From contig NZ_JACIEU010000017.1 in assembly GCF_014197035.1 (NCBI RefSeq), positions 1-64,000 of the forward strand: 64,000 nucleotides of DNA, in the 5' to 3' direction. A program made the translations under genes and the position numbers. The DNA comes from Sphingobium scionense (GTDB lineage Bacteria > Pseudomonadota > Alphaproteobacteria > Sphingomonadales > Sphingomonadaceae). The stretch's first letter is position 1, and the number at the start of each line of letters is the position of its first letter. The notes below the pieces were generated by a model. That model was not told where the DNA came from. It ran no database searches and saw only the letters and a program-made list of their open reading frames with translations. This document shows, piece after piece, positions 7,686-17,109 of the stretch.

Positions 7686-8698
7686 CCCCGCGCCGCTCGA
7701 TCGCCCGTCGCCTCTTCATCGGCCTGTCGATCGTCGGCTTCATCGGCACCGCGCTGCTGCTGGTCTTCATCATCAACGAACATCGGCAAAGCTTCACCGC
7801 GTTGGGTGATCCGGCCGCCGCCCGCCATGCCTTCCGCGAACTGTTCGAACATGTAATCCTGCCGATCCTGGTGCTGATCATCCCGATGGGCATGGCCAGC
7901 CTGATCGTGATCCGAAAGGCGCTGGCGCCGCTGGGGGAGGCGGTCGCCCAGTTGCAGGTGGCCGAACGCCATCAGCGCGGCGTGCTGATCGATCATGCCG
8001 CTTTCCCGACCGAGGCCGTGCCCTTTGCCCAGGCCGTCAACCGCCTTCTCGGCCAGCTTGACCAGGCGGCGCGTGATCATGAGGCGTTCGCCGCCGATGT
8101 CGCGCACGAATTGCGCACGCCTCTGGCGGTGCTGGCGCTCGAACTGGACGGGCTTGACCATCCCGACGCACCCCGTCTGCGTGCCGAGGTGATTGCGATG
8201 CGCCGCCTGATCGACCAGTTGATGCTGCTCGCGCGGGTCGAGGCGCAGAGCGCGGCCCAGTCGATCCGCGATATGGTGCGGCTGGAGGATGTCGGCGCCG
8301 ACATCGTCAGCCTGTTGGCGCCCGGCGCGATCGCGGCCGACAAGACCCTGTCGCTGACCCGTGTGGGAGAAGCCGTGCCGATCGTGGGCCAGCGCGAGAC
8401 GGTGGCGGCGGCGCTGCGCAACCTTGTCGAAAATGCGCTGCGCGTGACGCCGGCGGGCGGCGCCGTCACCGTGATCGCTGGTCCCGGTCCACGCTTGCGC
8501 GTGAAGGACGGCGGCACCGGCCTCACGCCCGAGCGGCTGGCCGAACTGGTCCAGCGCCATCGCCGCGCGGATCATGCCAGCAGCGAAGGCGCCGGGCTGG
8601 GGCTGGCGATCGTCGCCCGCATCATGGCGGCGCATGGCGGCACCCTTTCCAGCGTGGCCGATGCCCAGGAACTGGTGCTGGACTTCGCGCCGCTTTGA
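7682..8698 (+). CDS. Two-component sensor histidine kinase
   Basis: This is a 338-residue membrane kinase. Two transmembrane segments (about residues 10-30 and 58-78) enclose a very short periplasmic loop of about 27 residues. The dimerisation/phospho-acceptor helix is FAADVAHELRTPLAVL, with the His near residue 145. The ATP-binding domain has LRNLVENALRVTP (N box) and GAGLGLAIVARIMAAHGG (G2 box). In the G1 region the common DxGxG reads DGGTG. The tiny sensor loop suggests sensing within or at the membrane, or through the efflux adaptor, rather than binding a bulky ligand. It is coupled to the response regulator by an ATGA overlap. Confidence 0.9.
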   Translation: MTPRRSIARRLFIGLSIVGFIGTALLLVFIINEHRQSFTALGDPAAARHAFRELFEHVILPILVLIIPMGMASLIVIRKALAPLGEAVAQLQVAERHQRGVLIDHAAFPTEAVPFAQAVNRLLGQLDQAARDHEAFAADVAHELRTPLAVLALELDGLDHPDAPRLRAEVIAMRRLIDQLMLLARVEAQSAAQSIRDMVRLEDVGADIVSLLAPGAIAADKTLSLTRVGEAVPIVGQRETVAAALRNLVENALRVTPAGGAVTVIAGPGPRLRVKDGGTGLTPERLAELVQRHRRADHASSEGAGLGLAIVARIMAAHGGTLSSVADAQELVLDFAPL

Positions 8699-8754
8699 TC
8701 GGCCCAAGGCCGCTCGTCAGGGTCTCGTCAGTTTGACCGACTAGGGCAGAGGGC

Positions 8755-9855
8755 ATGGTCCCGCTATTCCGATTCGTGCGCCTGCCCGGCGCTTTCGCTC
8801 TCCTGTCGCTTGCCGCCTGTTCGGGGGAGCAGGCCGTGCCCGCCAATGACAGCGCCGCGGCGCAGCCGGCGGACGGATCGATCCCGCTGACGGCGGACAA
8901 TATTGCCCGGCTGGGCCTGAAATTCGACGCGGCCGTCGCTGCCACCGAAGCGCCGATCGCGGTCGTGCCCGCCCTGATCGCGCCGCCGCCCAATGCCCGT
9001 GTCGCCGTCGCCGCCACCTTCCCCGGCGTCGTCACCCGCATCCTGGTGGTCGAGGGCGAGGAAGTGCGGCGCGGCCAGCCGCTGGCGATCGTCTCCAGCC
9101 GCGATGTCCTGTCCATGGGCGCGGACCTCAATCGGGCAAGCGCACGGCTGGGCGTGGCGCAATCCAGCGCCATCCGCCTGTCGCAACTGGAGCGCGAAGG
9201 CATTATCGCCGGCGCCCGCGCGGACGAGGCCCGTGCCGTGCTGGGTGAAGCCCGCGCCGATGTGTCGGAAAAGAGCCGCATCCTGACCATGGTGAACGGA
9301 TCGGGCGCCAGCGGCACCTACACGCTGACCGCGCCGATCGCCGGCCGCGTGACCAGCGCCACCATTCATGCCGGCAGCGTCGCGGACGGCACCACCGCCC
9401 CCTATGTGATCGACGCGGCCGGCCAATATGAGGCGCAGGCGCAATTGCCCGAGCGGCTTGCGGGCCAGGTGAAGCCCGGCATGACCGTGGCGCTGGGCGA
9501 TGATCTGCGCGGCACGGTGACGGCGGTCGGATCGACCATCGATCCCGCCACCCGATCGGTAACATTGAAGGCCAGGCTGCCGGCCGGTCCCGGTGCCATG
9601 GCCGGCCGCGCCACCAGCCTGTCGATCTTCGGCCCGGCCCCGGCCGGTGCCGCCATGGTGCCCGCCGCCGCCGTCACGACGCTGCCCGGCGGCGACACGC
9701 TGTTCGTGCGCACCCGCGCCGGCGTCGTCGTGCGCCCGGTCAAGACCGGCGGCAAGGACGGCGGGCGCATCCTGATCCTGTCCGGGGTGAAGCCGGGCGA
9801 GCAGGTCGTCGTTACGGGCACCAGCGCGCTCAAGCCGCTGGCGATGGGCGAGTAA
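8755..9855 (+). CDS. RND efflux periplasmic adaptor lipoprotein (CzcB/CusB-like)
   Basis: This is a membrane-fusion protein that links the inner-membrane RND pump to the outer-membrane channel. The 366-residue protein has a lipoprotein signal with lipobox LAAC (Cys about residue 22), so it should be anchored in the membrane. A lipoyl-like half-motif (FPGVVTRILVVEGEEVRRGQPLAIV) is followed by an alpha-helical hairpin and the second lipoyl half (TYTLTAPIAGRVTSATIHAGSV), then beta-barrel and membrane-proximal domains. AGAGGG precedes the ATG. It is the first structural gene of the operon and ends 6 bp before the pump gene. Confidence 0.9.
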   Translation: MVPLFRFVRLPGAFALLSLAACSGEQAVPANDSAAAQPADGSIPLTADNIARLGLKFDAAVAATEAPIAVVPALIAPPPNARVAVAATFPGVVTRILVVEGEEVRRGQPLAIVSSRDVLSMGADLNRASARLGVAQSSAIRLSQLEREGIIAGARADEARAVLGEARADVSEKSRILTMVNGSGASGTYTLTAPIAGRVTSATIHAGSVADGTTAPYVIDAAGQYEAQAQLPERLAGQVKPGMTVALGDDLRGTVTAVGSTIDPATRSVTLKARLPAGPGAMAGRATSLSIFGPAPAGAAMVPAAAVTTLPGGDTLFVRTRAGVVVRPVKTGGKDGGRILILSGVKPGEQVVVTGTSALKPLAMGE

Positions 9856-9861
9856 GGCGGG

Positions 9862-12800
9862 ATGCTCAAATCGCTGGCCGCCTGGGCGCTCTCCTATCGC
9901 CTGATCGTCATCGCGCTTGCCCTGCTGACCGCCGGGCTGGGCGCCTGGGCCTTCGTCAACCTGCCGGTCGACGCCTATCCCAACATCGCCCAGACCCAGG
10001 TGAAGGTGATCCTCAAGGCCCCCGGCATGACGCCGGAGGAGGTGGAAAGCCGCGTCATCACCCCGATCGAGATGGAGATGCTGGGCATTCCGGGGCAGGC
10101 GATCCTGCGTTCCTCGGCCAAATATGCGATCGCCGACATCACCATCGATTTCGTCGATGGCACCGACATCTACTGGGCGCGCAGCCAAGTGGCCGAACGC
10201 CTGTCGGGCGTGATGGGCGATCTGCCGCCGGCGGTATCGGGCGGCATGGCGCCGATCTCGACGCCATTGTCCGACATCTTCATGTTCACGATCGAAGGGC
10301 CGCTCGGCCTGGAGGAAAAGCGCACCCTGCTCGACTGGACGATCCGGCCGGCGCTGCGCACCGTGCCGGGCGTTGCCGACGTCAACGCGCTGGGCGGTTA
10401 TGTCCGCACCTTCGAGGTGCGGCCCGATCCGATCGCGCTGGCCAGCGCGGGCCTCAGCATCGCCGATCTTCAGGATGCGATCGAGCGCGGCAACCGCAAC
10501 GACGGCGCGGGCCGCCTGTCGCAGGGCGAGGAATCGCTGATCGTCCGGGCCGTCGGTGCGATCCGGTCGGAAGCGGACCTCCAATCGATGGTGATCGCCA
10601 CCCGCAATGGCCGCATCGTCCGCATGGGCGACGTTGCGACCGTCGGCACCGGCAGCCTGACCCGCTATGGCGCGGTCACCGCCAATGGCAAGGGTGAGGC
10701 GGTGCAGGGGCTGGTGATCGCGCTGCGCGGCGCAGATGCCCGCGCCGTCGTCGATGGCGTCAAGGCGCGCGTCGCCGAACTGGAAAAGACCCTGCCACAG
10801 GGCACGACGATCGCCGTCTTCTATGATCGCTCGGACCTGATCGATCGCGCCGTCGGCACGGTGGAAAAGGCGCTGATCGAGGCGACCATCCTGGTCATCA
10901 TCCTGCTGATCCTGTTCCTGGGCGACTGGCGCGCGGCGGCGATCGTGGCCGCCACCCTGCCAATGTCGGCGCTGGTCACCTTCCTGATGATGCGCGGCAT
11001 GGGCCTGTCGGCTAACCTCATGAGTCTGGGTGGCCTCGCCATCGCGATCGGCATGCTGGTCGACGGCGCCGTCGTGGTGGTCGAGAATATCGTCGAGCGG
11101 CTCAATCATGCGAAGGATGACGGCCCGCCTCGGCTGCACACTGTCTACCGCGCCACCGGCGAAGTCGTGGTGCCGGTGTCGGCCGGCATCGTCATCATCG
11201 CGCTCGTCTTCCTGCCTTTGCTCTCGCTCGAAGGGCTGGAGGGCAAGCTGTTCGCCCCGGTCGCGCTCACCATCATCTTCGCGCTGGCGGGATCGCTGCT
11301 GATCGCGCTCACTCTGGTGCCGGTGCTCGCCTCGCTCGGCCTCAAGGCGGGCCATCATGGCGACCCCTGGATCATGCGCAAGCTGACGCCGCGCTATCGT
11401 GCGCTGCTCGACGGCGCCTTTGGCCGCAAACGGCTGGTCTATGGCCTGGCCGCGCTTGGCCTCGTGCTGGCGGGGCTGGCCTATGGCACGGTCGGCAAGA
11501 CCTTCATGCCGTCGATGGATGAGGGATCGGTGATCGTCCAGACCGCCAAGCTGCCGACCATCAATCTCGACCAGTCGGTGCTGGGCGACACGGCGGTGCA
11601 GCAGTCGCTGATGAAGGATGTGCCCGAAATCGCCCAGATCATCGCCCGCGTCGGCACCGACGAGATCGGCCTCGATCCGATGAGCCCGAACGAGACCGAC
11701 AGTTTCGTGGTGCTGAAGTCGCAGAAAGAATGGCGCAGCGACAAGGCGTTCGTCGTCGATGAAATCCGCAAGTCGCTCGACCGGCTGCCCGGCATCGAGC
11801 CGACCTTCACCCAGCCGATCGAGATGCGCGTCTCGGAAATGCTGACCGGATCGCGTGGCGACCTTGCCGTCAAGATTTTCGGCCCGGACCTCGCCACCCT
11901 GTCGGACCTGGCCGGACAGGTGCAGAAGATATTGTCGAAGACGCGCGGCGCTTCGGAGGTGATGACCGTCGCCAACGACCATGTCGACTATCTCCAGCTT
12001 GATATCGATCGCGCCGCCGCCGGCCGCTTCGGCATGCCCATCGACCAGATGCAGGATACGCTGCGCGCCCAGATCGAGGGCGTGCATGCCGGCGTCGTCG
12101 CCGACGGGCAGAAGCGCGTGCCGATTTTGGTCAAGGGCGACGAGACGATCCGCAGCGATGCGACCCGTTTCGCCGACCTGCCGCTGCGCACGCCCGACGG
12201 CACCGTCGCGCGGGTCAGCGACATGGCGCGGGTCGAGCGCACCGAGGGGCCGGTCAAGCTCGACCATGAAAATGGCTCTCGCTATGCGCTGGTCCAGGCC
12301 TTCGTCTCGGGCCGCGATCTGGTCGGCTATGTCGATGAGGCACGCGCCACCGTCGATCGCGAGATCAAGATGCCGGCCGGCTATCGCATGGTCTGGGGTG
12401 GCCAGTTCGAAAATCAGCAGCGCGCCTCCGCCCGGCTGATGCTGGTCATCCCGGCCGCGCTACTGCTGATCCTGCTGGTGCTGCTCATGACCCTGCGCTC
12501 GATGCGCGCGTCGCTGCTGATCCTCGCCAACATCCCCTTCGCCATGGTCGGCGGCATCATCTCGCTCTGGGCGTCGGGCCAATATCTCTCCGTGCCCGCC
12601 TCGGTCGGATTCATCGCCCTGCTCGGCATCGCGGTGCTGAACGGCCTCGTCCTTGTCGCCTATTTCCGTCAGCTGAGGGAGGAGGGGCAGAGCATGGCCC
12701 AGGCCGTGCGACTGGGTGCGGAACGCCGGCTGCGCCCGGTGCTGATGACCGCCAGCATCACCGCCTTCGGTCTCGTTCCGCTGATGTTCGCGACCGGGCC

Positions 12801-12933
12801 GGGGTCGGAAATCCAGAAGCCGCTCGCCATCGTGGTGATCGGCGGGTTGATCAGTTCGACCCTGCTCACCCTCATCCTCCTGCCCATATTGTTCGAGCGC
12901 TTCGGTGAAGGCGCCACGGAAGCCCGATCATGA
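9862..12933 (+). CDS. Heavy-metal RND efflux pump (CzcA/CusA family)
   Basis: This is a proton-driven inner-membrane pump of 1023 residues, the expected length of HME-RND proteins. It has 12 membrane segments in two groups of six and two large periplasmic loops. TM4 carries the proton-relay motif AIAIGMLVDGAVVVVEN, with the acidic residue of VDGA present. The residues preceding it read AIG rather than the DFG found in many Zn/Co/Cd pumps, so the ion class cannot be assigned from the motif. The second half contains LMTLRSMRASLLILANIPFAM and IALLGIAVLNGLVLV. Its partners are the adaptor upstream and the outer-membrane factor downstream. Confidence 0.93.
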   Translation: MLKSLAAWALSYRLIVIALALLTAGLGAWAFVNLPVDAYPNIAQTQVKVILKAPGMTPEEVESRVITPIEMEMLGIPGQAILRSSAKYAIADITIDFVDGTDIYWARSQVAERLSGVMGDLPPAVSGGMAPISTPLSDIFMFTIEGPLGLEEKRTLLDWTIRPALRTVPGVADVNALGGYVRTFEVRPDPIALASAGLSIADLQDAIERGNRNDGAGRLSQGEESLIVRAVGAIRSEADLQSMVIATRNGRIVRMGDVATVGTGSLTRYGAVTANGKGEAVQGLVIALRGADARAVVDGVKARVAELEKTLPQGTTIAVFYDRSDLIDRAVGTVEKALIEATILVIILLILFLGDWRAAAIVAATLPMSALVTFLMMRGMGLSANLMSLGGLAIAIGMLVDGAVVVVENIVERLNHAKDDGPPRLHTVYRATGEVVVPVSAGIVIIALVFLPLLSLEGLEGKLFAPVALTIIFALAGSLLIALTLVPVLASLGLKAGHHGDPWIMRKLTPRYRALLDGAFGRKRLVYGLAALGLVLAGLAYGTVGKTFMPSMDEGSVIVQTAKLPTINLDQSVLGDTAVQQSLMKDVPEIAQIIARVGTDEIGLDPMSPNETDSFVVLKSQKEWRSDKAFVVDEIRKSLDRLPGIEPTFTQPIEMRVSEMLTGSRGDLAVKIFGPDLATLSDLAGQVQKILSKTRGASEVMTVANDHVDYLQLDIDRAAAGRFGMPIDQMQDTLRAQIEGVHAGVVADGQKRVPILVKGDETIRSDATRFADLPLRTPDGTVARVSDMARVERTEGPVKLDHENGSRYALVQAFVSGRDLVGYVDEARATVDREIKMPAGYRMVWGGQFENQQRASARLMLVIPAALLLILLVLLMTLRSMRASLLILANIPFAMVGGIISLWASGQYLSVPASVGFIALLGIAVLNGLVLVAYFRQLREEGQSMAQAVRLGAERRLRPVLMTASITAFGLVPLMFATGPGSEIQKPLAIVVIGGLISSTLLTLILLPILFERFGEGATEARS

Positions 12934-13229
12934 CCGATATGCTGTTGACCTTCTATTGCGCCGCGATCGACCGCGATGGCGTGGCCGACGCGCTGCGCAG
13001 CCATATCCAGGCGCCGCTCCATCTGCGCGACGAGCAGGTGCTGGGCCGCGATTTCGGCGACGCTGGTGCAGGCGAGCAGGTGCGCGGCGCGCTGCGCCGG
13101 GCGGCGATCGACCTGATCGTGGCGGCGGACGATATCGATCCGCTGGTCGCCGCCGTCACCGATGCGCGGCGGGGCCATCCTGTCCGCTGGCATGCCTGCC
13201 CGGTCGCGGCACGGGGGCGCGTCGCATGA
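12930..13229 (+). CDS. DUF3240 family protein (metal-efflux associated)
   Basis: This small cytoplasmic protein of 99 residues resembles the DUF3240 family, which is commonly encoded next to CzcA-type pumps and predicted to adopt a ferredoxin/PII-like fold. The protein opens MTDMLLTFYCAA and ends with HPVRWHACPVA. It overlaps the pump stop by 4 bp (ATGA) and the next gene's start by 4 bp, so it is translated as part of the efflux operon. A regulatory or metal-binding role is plausible from the association, but no catalytic motif is visible. Confidence 0.75.
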   Translation: MTDMLLTFYCAAIDRDGVADALRSHIQAPLHLRDEQVLGRDFGDAGAGEQVRGALRRAAIDLIVAADDIDPLVAAVTDARRGHPVRWHACPVAARGRVA

Positions 13230-14467
13230 TCCGCGCGTTTCTCCTGACGGCTACGGCGCTTGTCGCCACGCCCGCCTTCGCCCAGCGCACCGACCTCCCG
13301 CCCGAACCCTTGGTGGTGGAGGCGCTGGATACCCATCCCGCCGTGGCTGCGGCGCAGGCGCGCGTGCGTTCGGCCGAGGCTGGCGCGGCCATGCTCCGCC
13401 GGGGCGGTCATGAATTCACCTTCCAGGGCACGGTGTCGCGCCGTTCGGCCGAGGGGGAGGGCGATTATGGCGAATATGATGTCAACCTGACCCGCCCGTT
13501 CCGCCTGCCCGGCAAGGCGTCGCTGGACCGCAAGGCCGGCGAACTGGGCGTCGAGGTCGCCCATAATCTGATGGAGGATGTGCGGCACCAGACCGCGATC
13601 GCCTTTTCCGATCTGTGGCATGACTGGTTGCTCGCCAGTGCCCAACACCGCACCGACCTCGATTCCGCCGCCAGCCTGACGCAGGACATGGCGGCCGTGC
13701 GCCGCCGCGCCCAGTTGCGTGACGCATCCCTGCTGGACCTGGACCAGGCTGAGGCCGCGCTCGCCCAGGCGGAGGCGCAGGCCGCAAGCTCCCGCGCGGC
13801 GCGGGATGAGGCGCGGGTGAAGCTCGCTGCCGGCTTCTCCGGCCTTACTCTGCCCGAAGAGGCGCCCTTGCTCGCCGATCCGGCCATGCCGGCCACGGCG
13901 CTGGAGGATCTGCGCAATCTGGTGATCGAGCGCAGCCATGAAATCCGCGCTTCGGAACGCGAGGCACAGCGGCTGACGCTGGTCGCTCGCCGGGCCGCGT
14001 CGGATCGCATCGCCGATCCATCGCTCGGCGTGCGCGTCTTCAGCGAACGGGGCGGGCTGGAAAAGGGCGTGGGGCTGGTCGGCTCGATTCCGCTTGGCGG
14101 TGGTTATCGCCGTGCGGCCCATGACCAGGCGACCGCAGACGCCAGCGCGGCCGAACTCGACCTTGCCCGCGTGCGGCGCGAGATAGAGGCGACCGCCGCC
14201 GCCGATTTCAGCAATGTCCGTGCCCGCGAAGCGGTCTGGCGCAGCATGGCCAGCGCCGCCGTCAGCGCCGCCGCCGCCGCGACCCGGACGAAAAGAGGCT
14301 ATGAACTGGGCCAGATCGACCTGGCCGATACGCTGCTCGCCCGTCGCCAGGCGAACGAGACGCGCCGCCAGGAAATCGACGCCCGCGCCACCCTGCTGCG
14401 CGCCATCCTGCGCATCCAGATCGACGCGCATGAGGTCTGGACCTCGCAGGAAGGGCATGAGGATTGA
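13226..14467 (+). CDS. Outer-membrane efflux channel (TolC/CzcC family)
   Basis: This is the outer-membrane factor of the metal efflux system, 413 residues. A signal peptide (MIRAFLLTATALVATPAFAQ) leads into long alpha-helical OEP repeats rich in Ala and Arg with coiled-coil character (AQARVRSAEAGAAMLRRGG; LDQAEAALAQAEAQA). The CzcC-like segment SIPLGGGYRRAAHDQA appears in the second repeat. The ATG at 13226 overlaps the DUF3240 stop; the open frame extends further upstream but only as a shadow of that gene. It completes an adaptor, pump and channel set. Confidence 0.9.
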   Translation: MIRAFLLTATALVATPAFAQRTDLPPEPLVVEALDTHPAVAAAQARVRSAEAGAAMLRRGGHEFTFQGTVSRRSAEGEGDYGEYDVNLTRPFRLPGKASLDRKAGELGVEVAHNLMEDVRHQTAIAFSDLWHDWLLASAQHRTDLDSAASLTQDMAAVRRRAQLRDASLLDLDQAEAALAQAEAQAASSRAARDEARVKLAAGFSGLTLPEEAPLLADPAMPATALEDLRNLVIERSHEIRASEREAQRLTLVARRAASDRIADPSLGVRVFSERGGLEKGVGLVGSIPLGGGYRRAAHDQATADASAAELDLARVRREIEATAAADFSNVRAREAVWRSMASAAVSAAAAATRTKRGYELGQIDLADTLLARRQANETRRQEIDARATLLRAILRIQIDAHEVWTSQEGHED

Positions 14468-14639
14468 AGGTCTGCATGGGGGGATTAAAATTGGAACGTC
14501 GCATGGCGATGAAGGGGTGACTGAGCCATCAGTGCCGTGCCATTCGCATGGATCGCATATCGTCTGATGCTATCCTGTGCGATTGTGCATGACCGTTCCT
14601 ACTTGCATTCTATCCCCAGCTCGACGCACTTGCATCCCA

Positions 14640-15200
14640 ATGCACACAGTTGATGATCTGGAAACGACCCTGTTTGGTCCAGTGCTCTCCAACCGGATGT
14701 GTGGAGACTGCACGATCTGTTGTACTGTCCTCACCGTGGACACGCCTGATTTCAAAAAGCCGGCTGGAACCCATTGTGCACATCTGGTCGCAGATGGATG
14801 CAGCATCCATGCCGTGCGCCCGCATATTTGCAGAACCTGGTTTTGCGCCTGGCGCAGGATCGCGGACATGCCCGAGGAGGCCCGTCCCGACCGGTCCGGC
14901 ATTCTGGTATCGCTCGATTTTGTTCGCGAGCCGCGTAACTGCTTCGAAGGCGTATCGATCATGGTACGCCTGCTCCCCGGCAGCGAAGCGATCGAAAATG
15001 GCATGGCCGGCACCATCCTCGACGGCGTCTGCGATGAGTTGGTGCCGGTTTGGTTCACCGACGGATCGAAGAAGATGTTGATGCATCCCGACAACAGCGT
15101 CGCCAGCTTCTTCCTGTCGGGAGAGGCCGCGCCTGCGCATTTGAGAGCCGAAGTGACCGCCTGGCGCGAGCGCTACGCGGCATTCGCGGCCAAGAGATAG
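14640..15200 (+). CDS. YkgJ-type cysteine-cluster protein
   Basis: This cytoplasmic protein has the CxxCC arrangement MCGDCTICCTVL followed by HCAHLVADGCSIHAVRPHICRTWFCAW. These six or more clustered cysteines suggest a bound Zn or Fe-S site, as in the YkgJ family. From the chosen ATG it has 186 residues; the frame is open to 14577 (GTG) with another ATG at 14589, and no strong ribosome site decides between them. The rest includes GSKKMLMHPDNS and ends in a charged helix. The biochemical role of the family is not established. Confidence 0.75.
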   Translation: MHTVDDLETTLFGPVLSNRMCGDCTICCTVLTVDTPDFKKPAGTHCAHLVADGCSIHAVRPHICRTWFCAWRRIADMPEEARPDRSGILVSLDFVREPRNCFEGVSIMVRLLPGSEAIENGMAGTILDGVCDELVPVWFTDGSKKMLMHPDNSVASFFLSGEAAPAHLRAEVTAWRERYAAFAAKR

Positions 15201-15675
15201 TCTGAGCACGCCGGGCCGGTGCCGCGCAATCGCGAAGGCAAGCGCGATGATCAGCAGCTTGGTGTCGGCATAGGCCTGGCATCGGCCAGGCGGTTCATCG
15301 CGGAGGTCCTGTGTCGCTGTCCTTTCCCTGGCGGCGCATCGGTAGTCCTTCCCGATGATCGCGTCATCCTGGCGGTCGCGCTTGATCGCCACCTTCATGC
15401 GCTGGTCGGGAAACCGTTTTGCCCGCTCGCAACACGGTCGTGATCGGAGGAGCCGGCTTCACCCGGCTGAAATTCTCGGAAATCCGCGTCATCATCGTCG
15501 ATCGATCCCAACATGTCGCGCTGGCAATTATGGTGCCATGTCCTGTCAGCAGGCCCGTCGGCTGGGTGCATTCGCGGGAGATAATCCGGCGGCCGATCTG
15601 CTGGGTTTCCCGCCCGTCTGCTCTGGAGCGCGGACGTGGTTACTAGACCAGCAGCTTTTGGGCATGGCCTACACC
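15201..15675. other. Intergenic region without a supported gene
   Basis: There are about 475 bases between the cysteine-cluster gene and the DUF7668-like gene. Open frames exist on both strands, but none has a recognisable motif, convincing ribosome site or coherent composition. The stretch may hold decayed sequence. I see no hairpin or repeat in it that I would report. Confidence 0.5.
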
Positions 15676-16041
15676 TTAAGGGACATGCCCCGACGGCACT
15701 TCAATTCGCGTATTGTCGCTATCCCGTAGGGTGGCCTGAAGTGTCAGGTCGCCGACATCTCCACCTTCGGTCGAGCGATCGACGAGAAATGGCCAGTATC
15801 CGTCCATCCAACAATAAACGGCCCTGTCCCACGTTGCTGGTTTCAGAGGGGCGATAGGATCGCCGTAAGCATAAATGTTGTCCGCGATGAATTGAGCGGC
15901 TGACTGTCCAGTCGGCGAAACCCCCTCGATCACATGGGTTTGTAGGGCAAAATCTCCAGCAAAAAATGCGTCAGCGATAGCATGAAAGGCGGCACGCCGT
16001 TCCGGTGGTACGGGATTCTCAATGTCGTCCGCCTCAAGCAT
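15676..16041 (-). CDS. DUF7668-like conserved hypothetical protein
   Basis: This 121-residue soluble protein has an N-terminal helix (PPERRAAFHAIADAFFAGD) and a C-terminal domain with WDRAVYCWMDGYWPFLVDRSTEGGDVGDLTLQATL. That pattern is what I associate with small DUF7668-type proteins, and it ends IEVPSGHVP. There is no signal peptide or catalytic motif. It overlaps by 20 bp the far 5' extension of the neighbouring plus-strand frame, which supports the shorter start chosen for that LysR gene. The function is unknown. Confidence 0.55.
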   Translation of the reverse strand: MLEADDIENPVPPERRAAFHAIADAFFAGDFALQTHVIEGVSPTGQSAAQFIADNIYAYGDPIAPLKPATWDRAVYCWMDGYWPFLVDRSTEGGDVGDLTLQATLRDSDNTRIEVPSGHVP

Positions 16042-16204
16042 TCTCGCCCCGACGTCTGGTTTCGGCGATCGCGAGGCGGATAGAGGATGGCGTCAAATGG
16101 TCGAAATAGACGAGATATTAATTCGAGACATCCATTTGTCTGGATTGACCGACCCCTGGCACTGCACGCACATTCTGGTCGCAGAATTAATTCCGGGAAA
16201 TGTC

Positions 16205-17107
16205 TTGGACCGCTGGCAAGCCATGAAGATATTCGTTCGCGTGGCGGAAACCGGTGGCTTCGCCGAAGCTGCGCGGCAGCTGCTTATGAGCCCGCCGGCG
16301 GTCACACGCGCAATTTCCGCGCTGGAGGATCAGATCGGCGTGCGGTTGCTGACCCGGACAACGCGGTCGGTGAAGCTGACCGAAGCGGGGCGCGGCTATC
16401 TGGACGATTGCCGGCGCATATTGGCCGACATGGCGGATGCGGACGCGGCGGCGGCAGGCGCCCATGGTAATCCCACCGGCACGCTGATCGTCACCGGATC
16501 GGTGATCTTTGGCCAGATGTACGTGCTGCCGATCCTGCTCGACTATCTGGACCGTTTTCCGGCGGTGACCGGGCGCAGCCTGTTCGTCGACCGGCTGGTC
16601 AATATCGTCGAGGAAGGCATCGATGTCGCCATCCGGATCGGTCATCTGCCGGATTCGGGTTTGAGCGCCATTCGGGTCGGGACGGTGCGGCGGGTCATCT
16701 GCGGCGCGCCGGCCTATTTCGAGCAGCATGTCATGCCCCGGACCCCGACCGACCTTGTTCATCATCGCATAATCGGCCCGACCGGGGCATGGGCCTCACC
16801 CGAATGGCATTTCGGGCCGGAGGGCCGGAGCAGCGTCACTGTCCACCCCCAACTTTTCTGCAACACCAATGAAGCGGCCATAGCCGCTGCCGAGCAGGGC
16901 TGGGGGCTGACCCGCGTGCTGTCCTATCAGGTCGAACGGGCACTGGCGGCCGGGCGGCTGGTCACGGTTCTGGACGAGCATATGGAAAAGCCGCTGCCGA
17001 TCCATGTCATCCATGCCGAAGGGCGGCGGGCGGCTGCCAAGGTGCGCAGTTTCGTCGATCTCGCGGTCGACCGGCTGCGGACCAATATGCTGTTTCAGCA
17101 AGGCTGA
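16205..17107 (+). CDS. LysR-family transcriptional regulator (TTG start)
   Basis: This regulator has an N-terminal winged helix-turn-helix (MKIFVRVAETGGFAEAARQL, then PPAVTRAISALEDQIG) and a periplasmic-binding-protein-like effector domain. I set the start at the TTG at 16205: it gives M-DRWQAMKIF, the usual LysR opening, at 300 residues. GGGAA lies 5 bases upstream, and no in-frame ATG or GTG fits as well. The open frame runs back to 16022 into a neighbouring gene and is too long for the family. The gene lies just upstream of a hydrolase operon on the same strand and probably controls it. Confidence 0.88.
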   Translation: MDRWQAMKIFVRVAETGGFAEAARQLLMSPPAVTRAISALEDQIGVRLLTRTTRSVKLTEAGRGYLDDCRRILADMADADAAAAGAHGNPTGTLIVTGSVIFGQMYVLPILLDYLDRFPAVTGRSLFVDRLVNIVEEGIDVAIRIGHLPDSGLSAIRVGTVRRVICGAPAYFEQHVMPRTPTDLVHHRIIGPTGAWASPEWHFGPEGRSSVTVHPQLFCNTNEAAIAAAEQGWGLTRVLSYQVERALAAGRLVTVLDEHMEKPLPIHVIHAEGRRAAAKVRSFVDLAVDRLRTNMLFQQG

Positions 17108-17109
17108 TA

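Noticed and set aside
8764..12267. 1167-residue open frame antisense to the metal efflux genes
   Set aside because: Its Asp/His/Gly/Arg-rich composition is the usual shadow of high-GC coding DNA, and the opposite strand encodes clear RND proteins.
15219..15729. Several 60-120 residue frames on both strands
   Set aside because: None shows a family motif, consistent codon composition or ribosome site.
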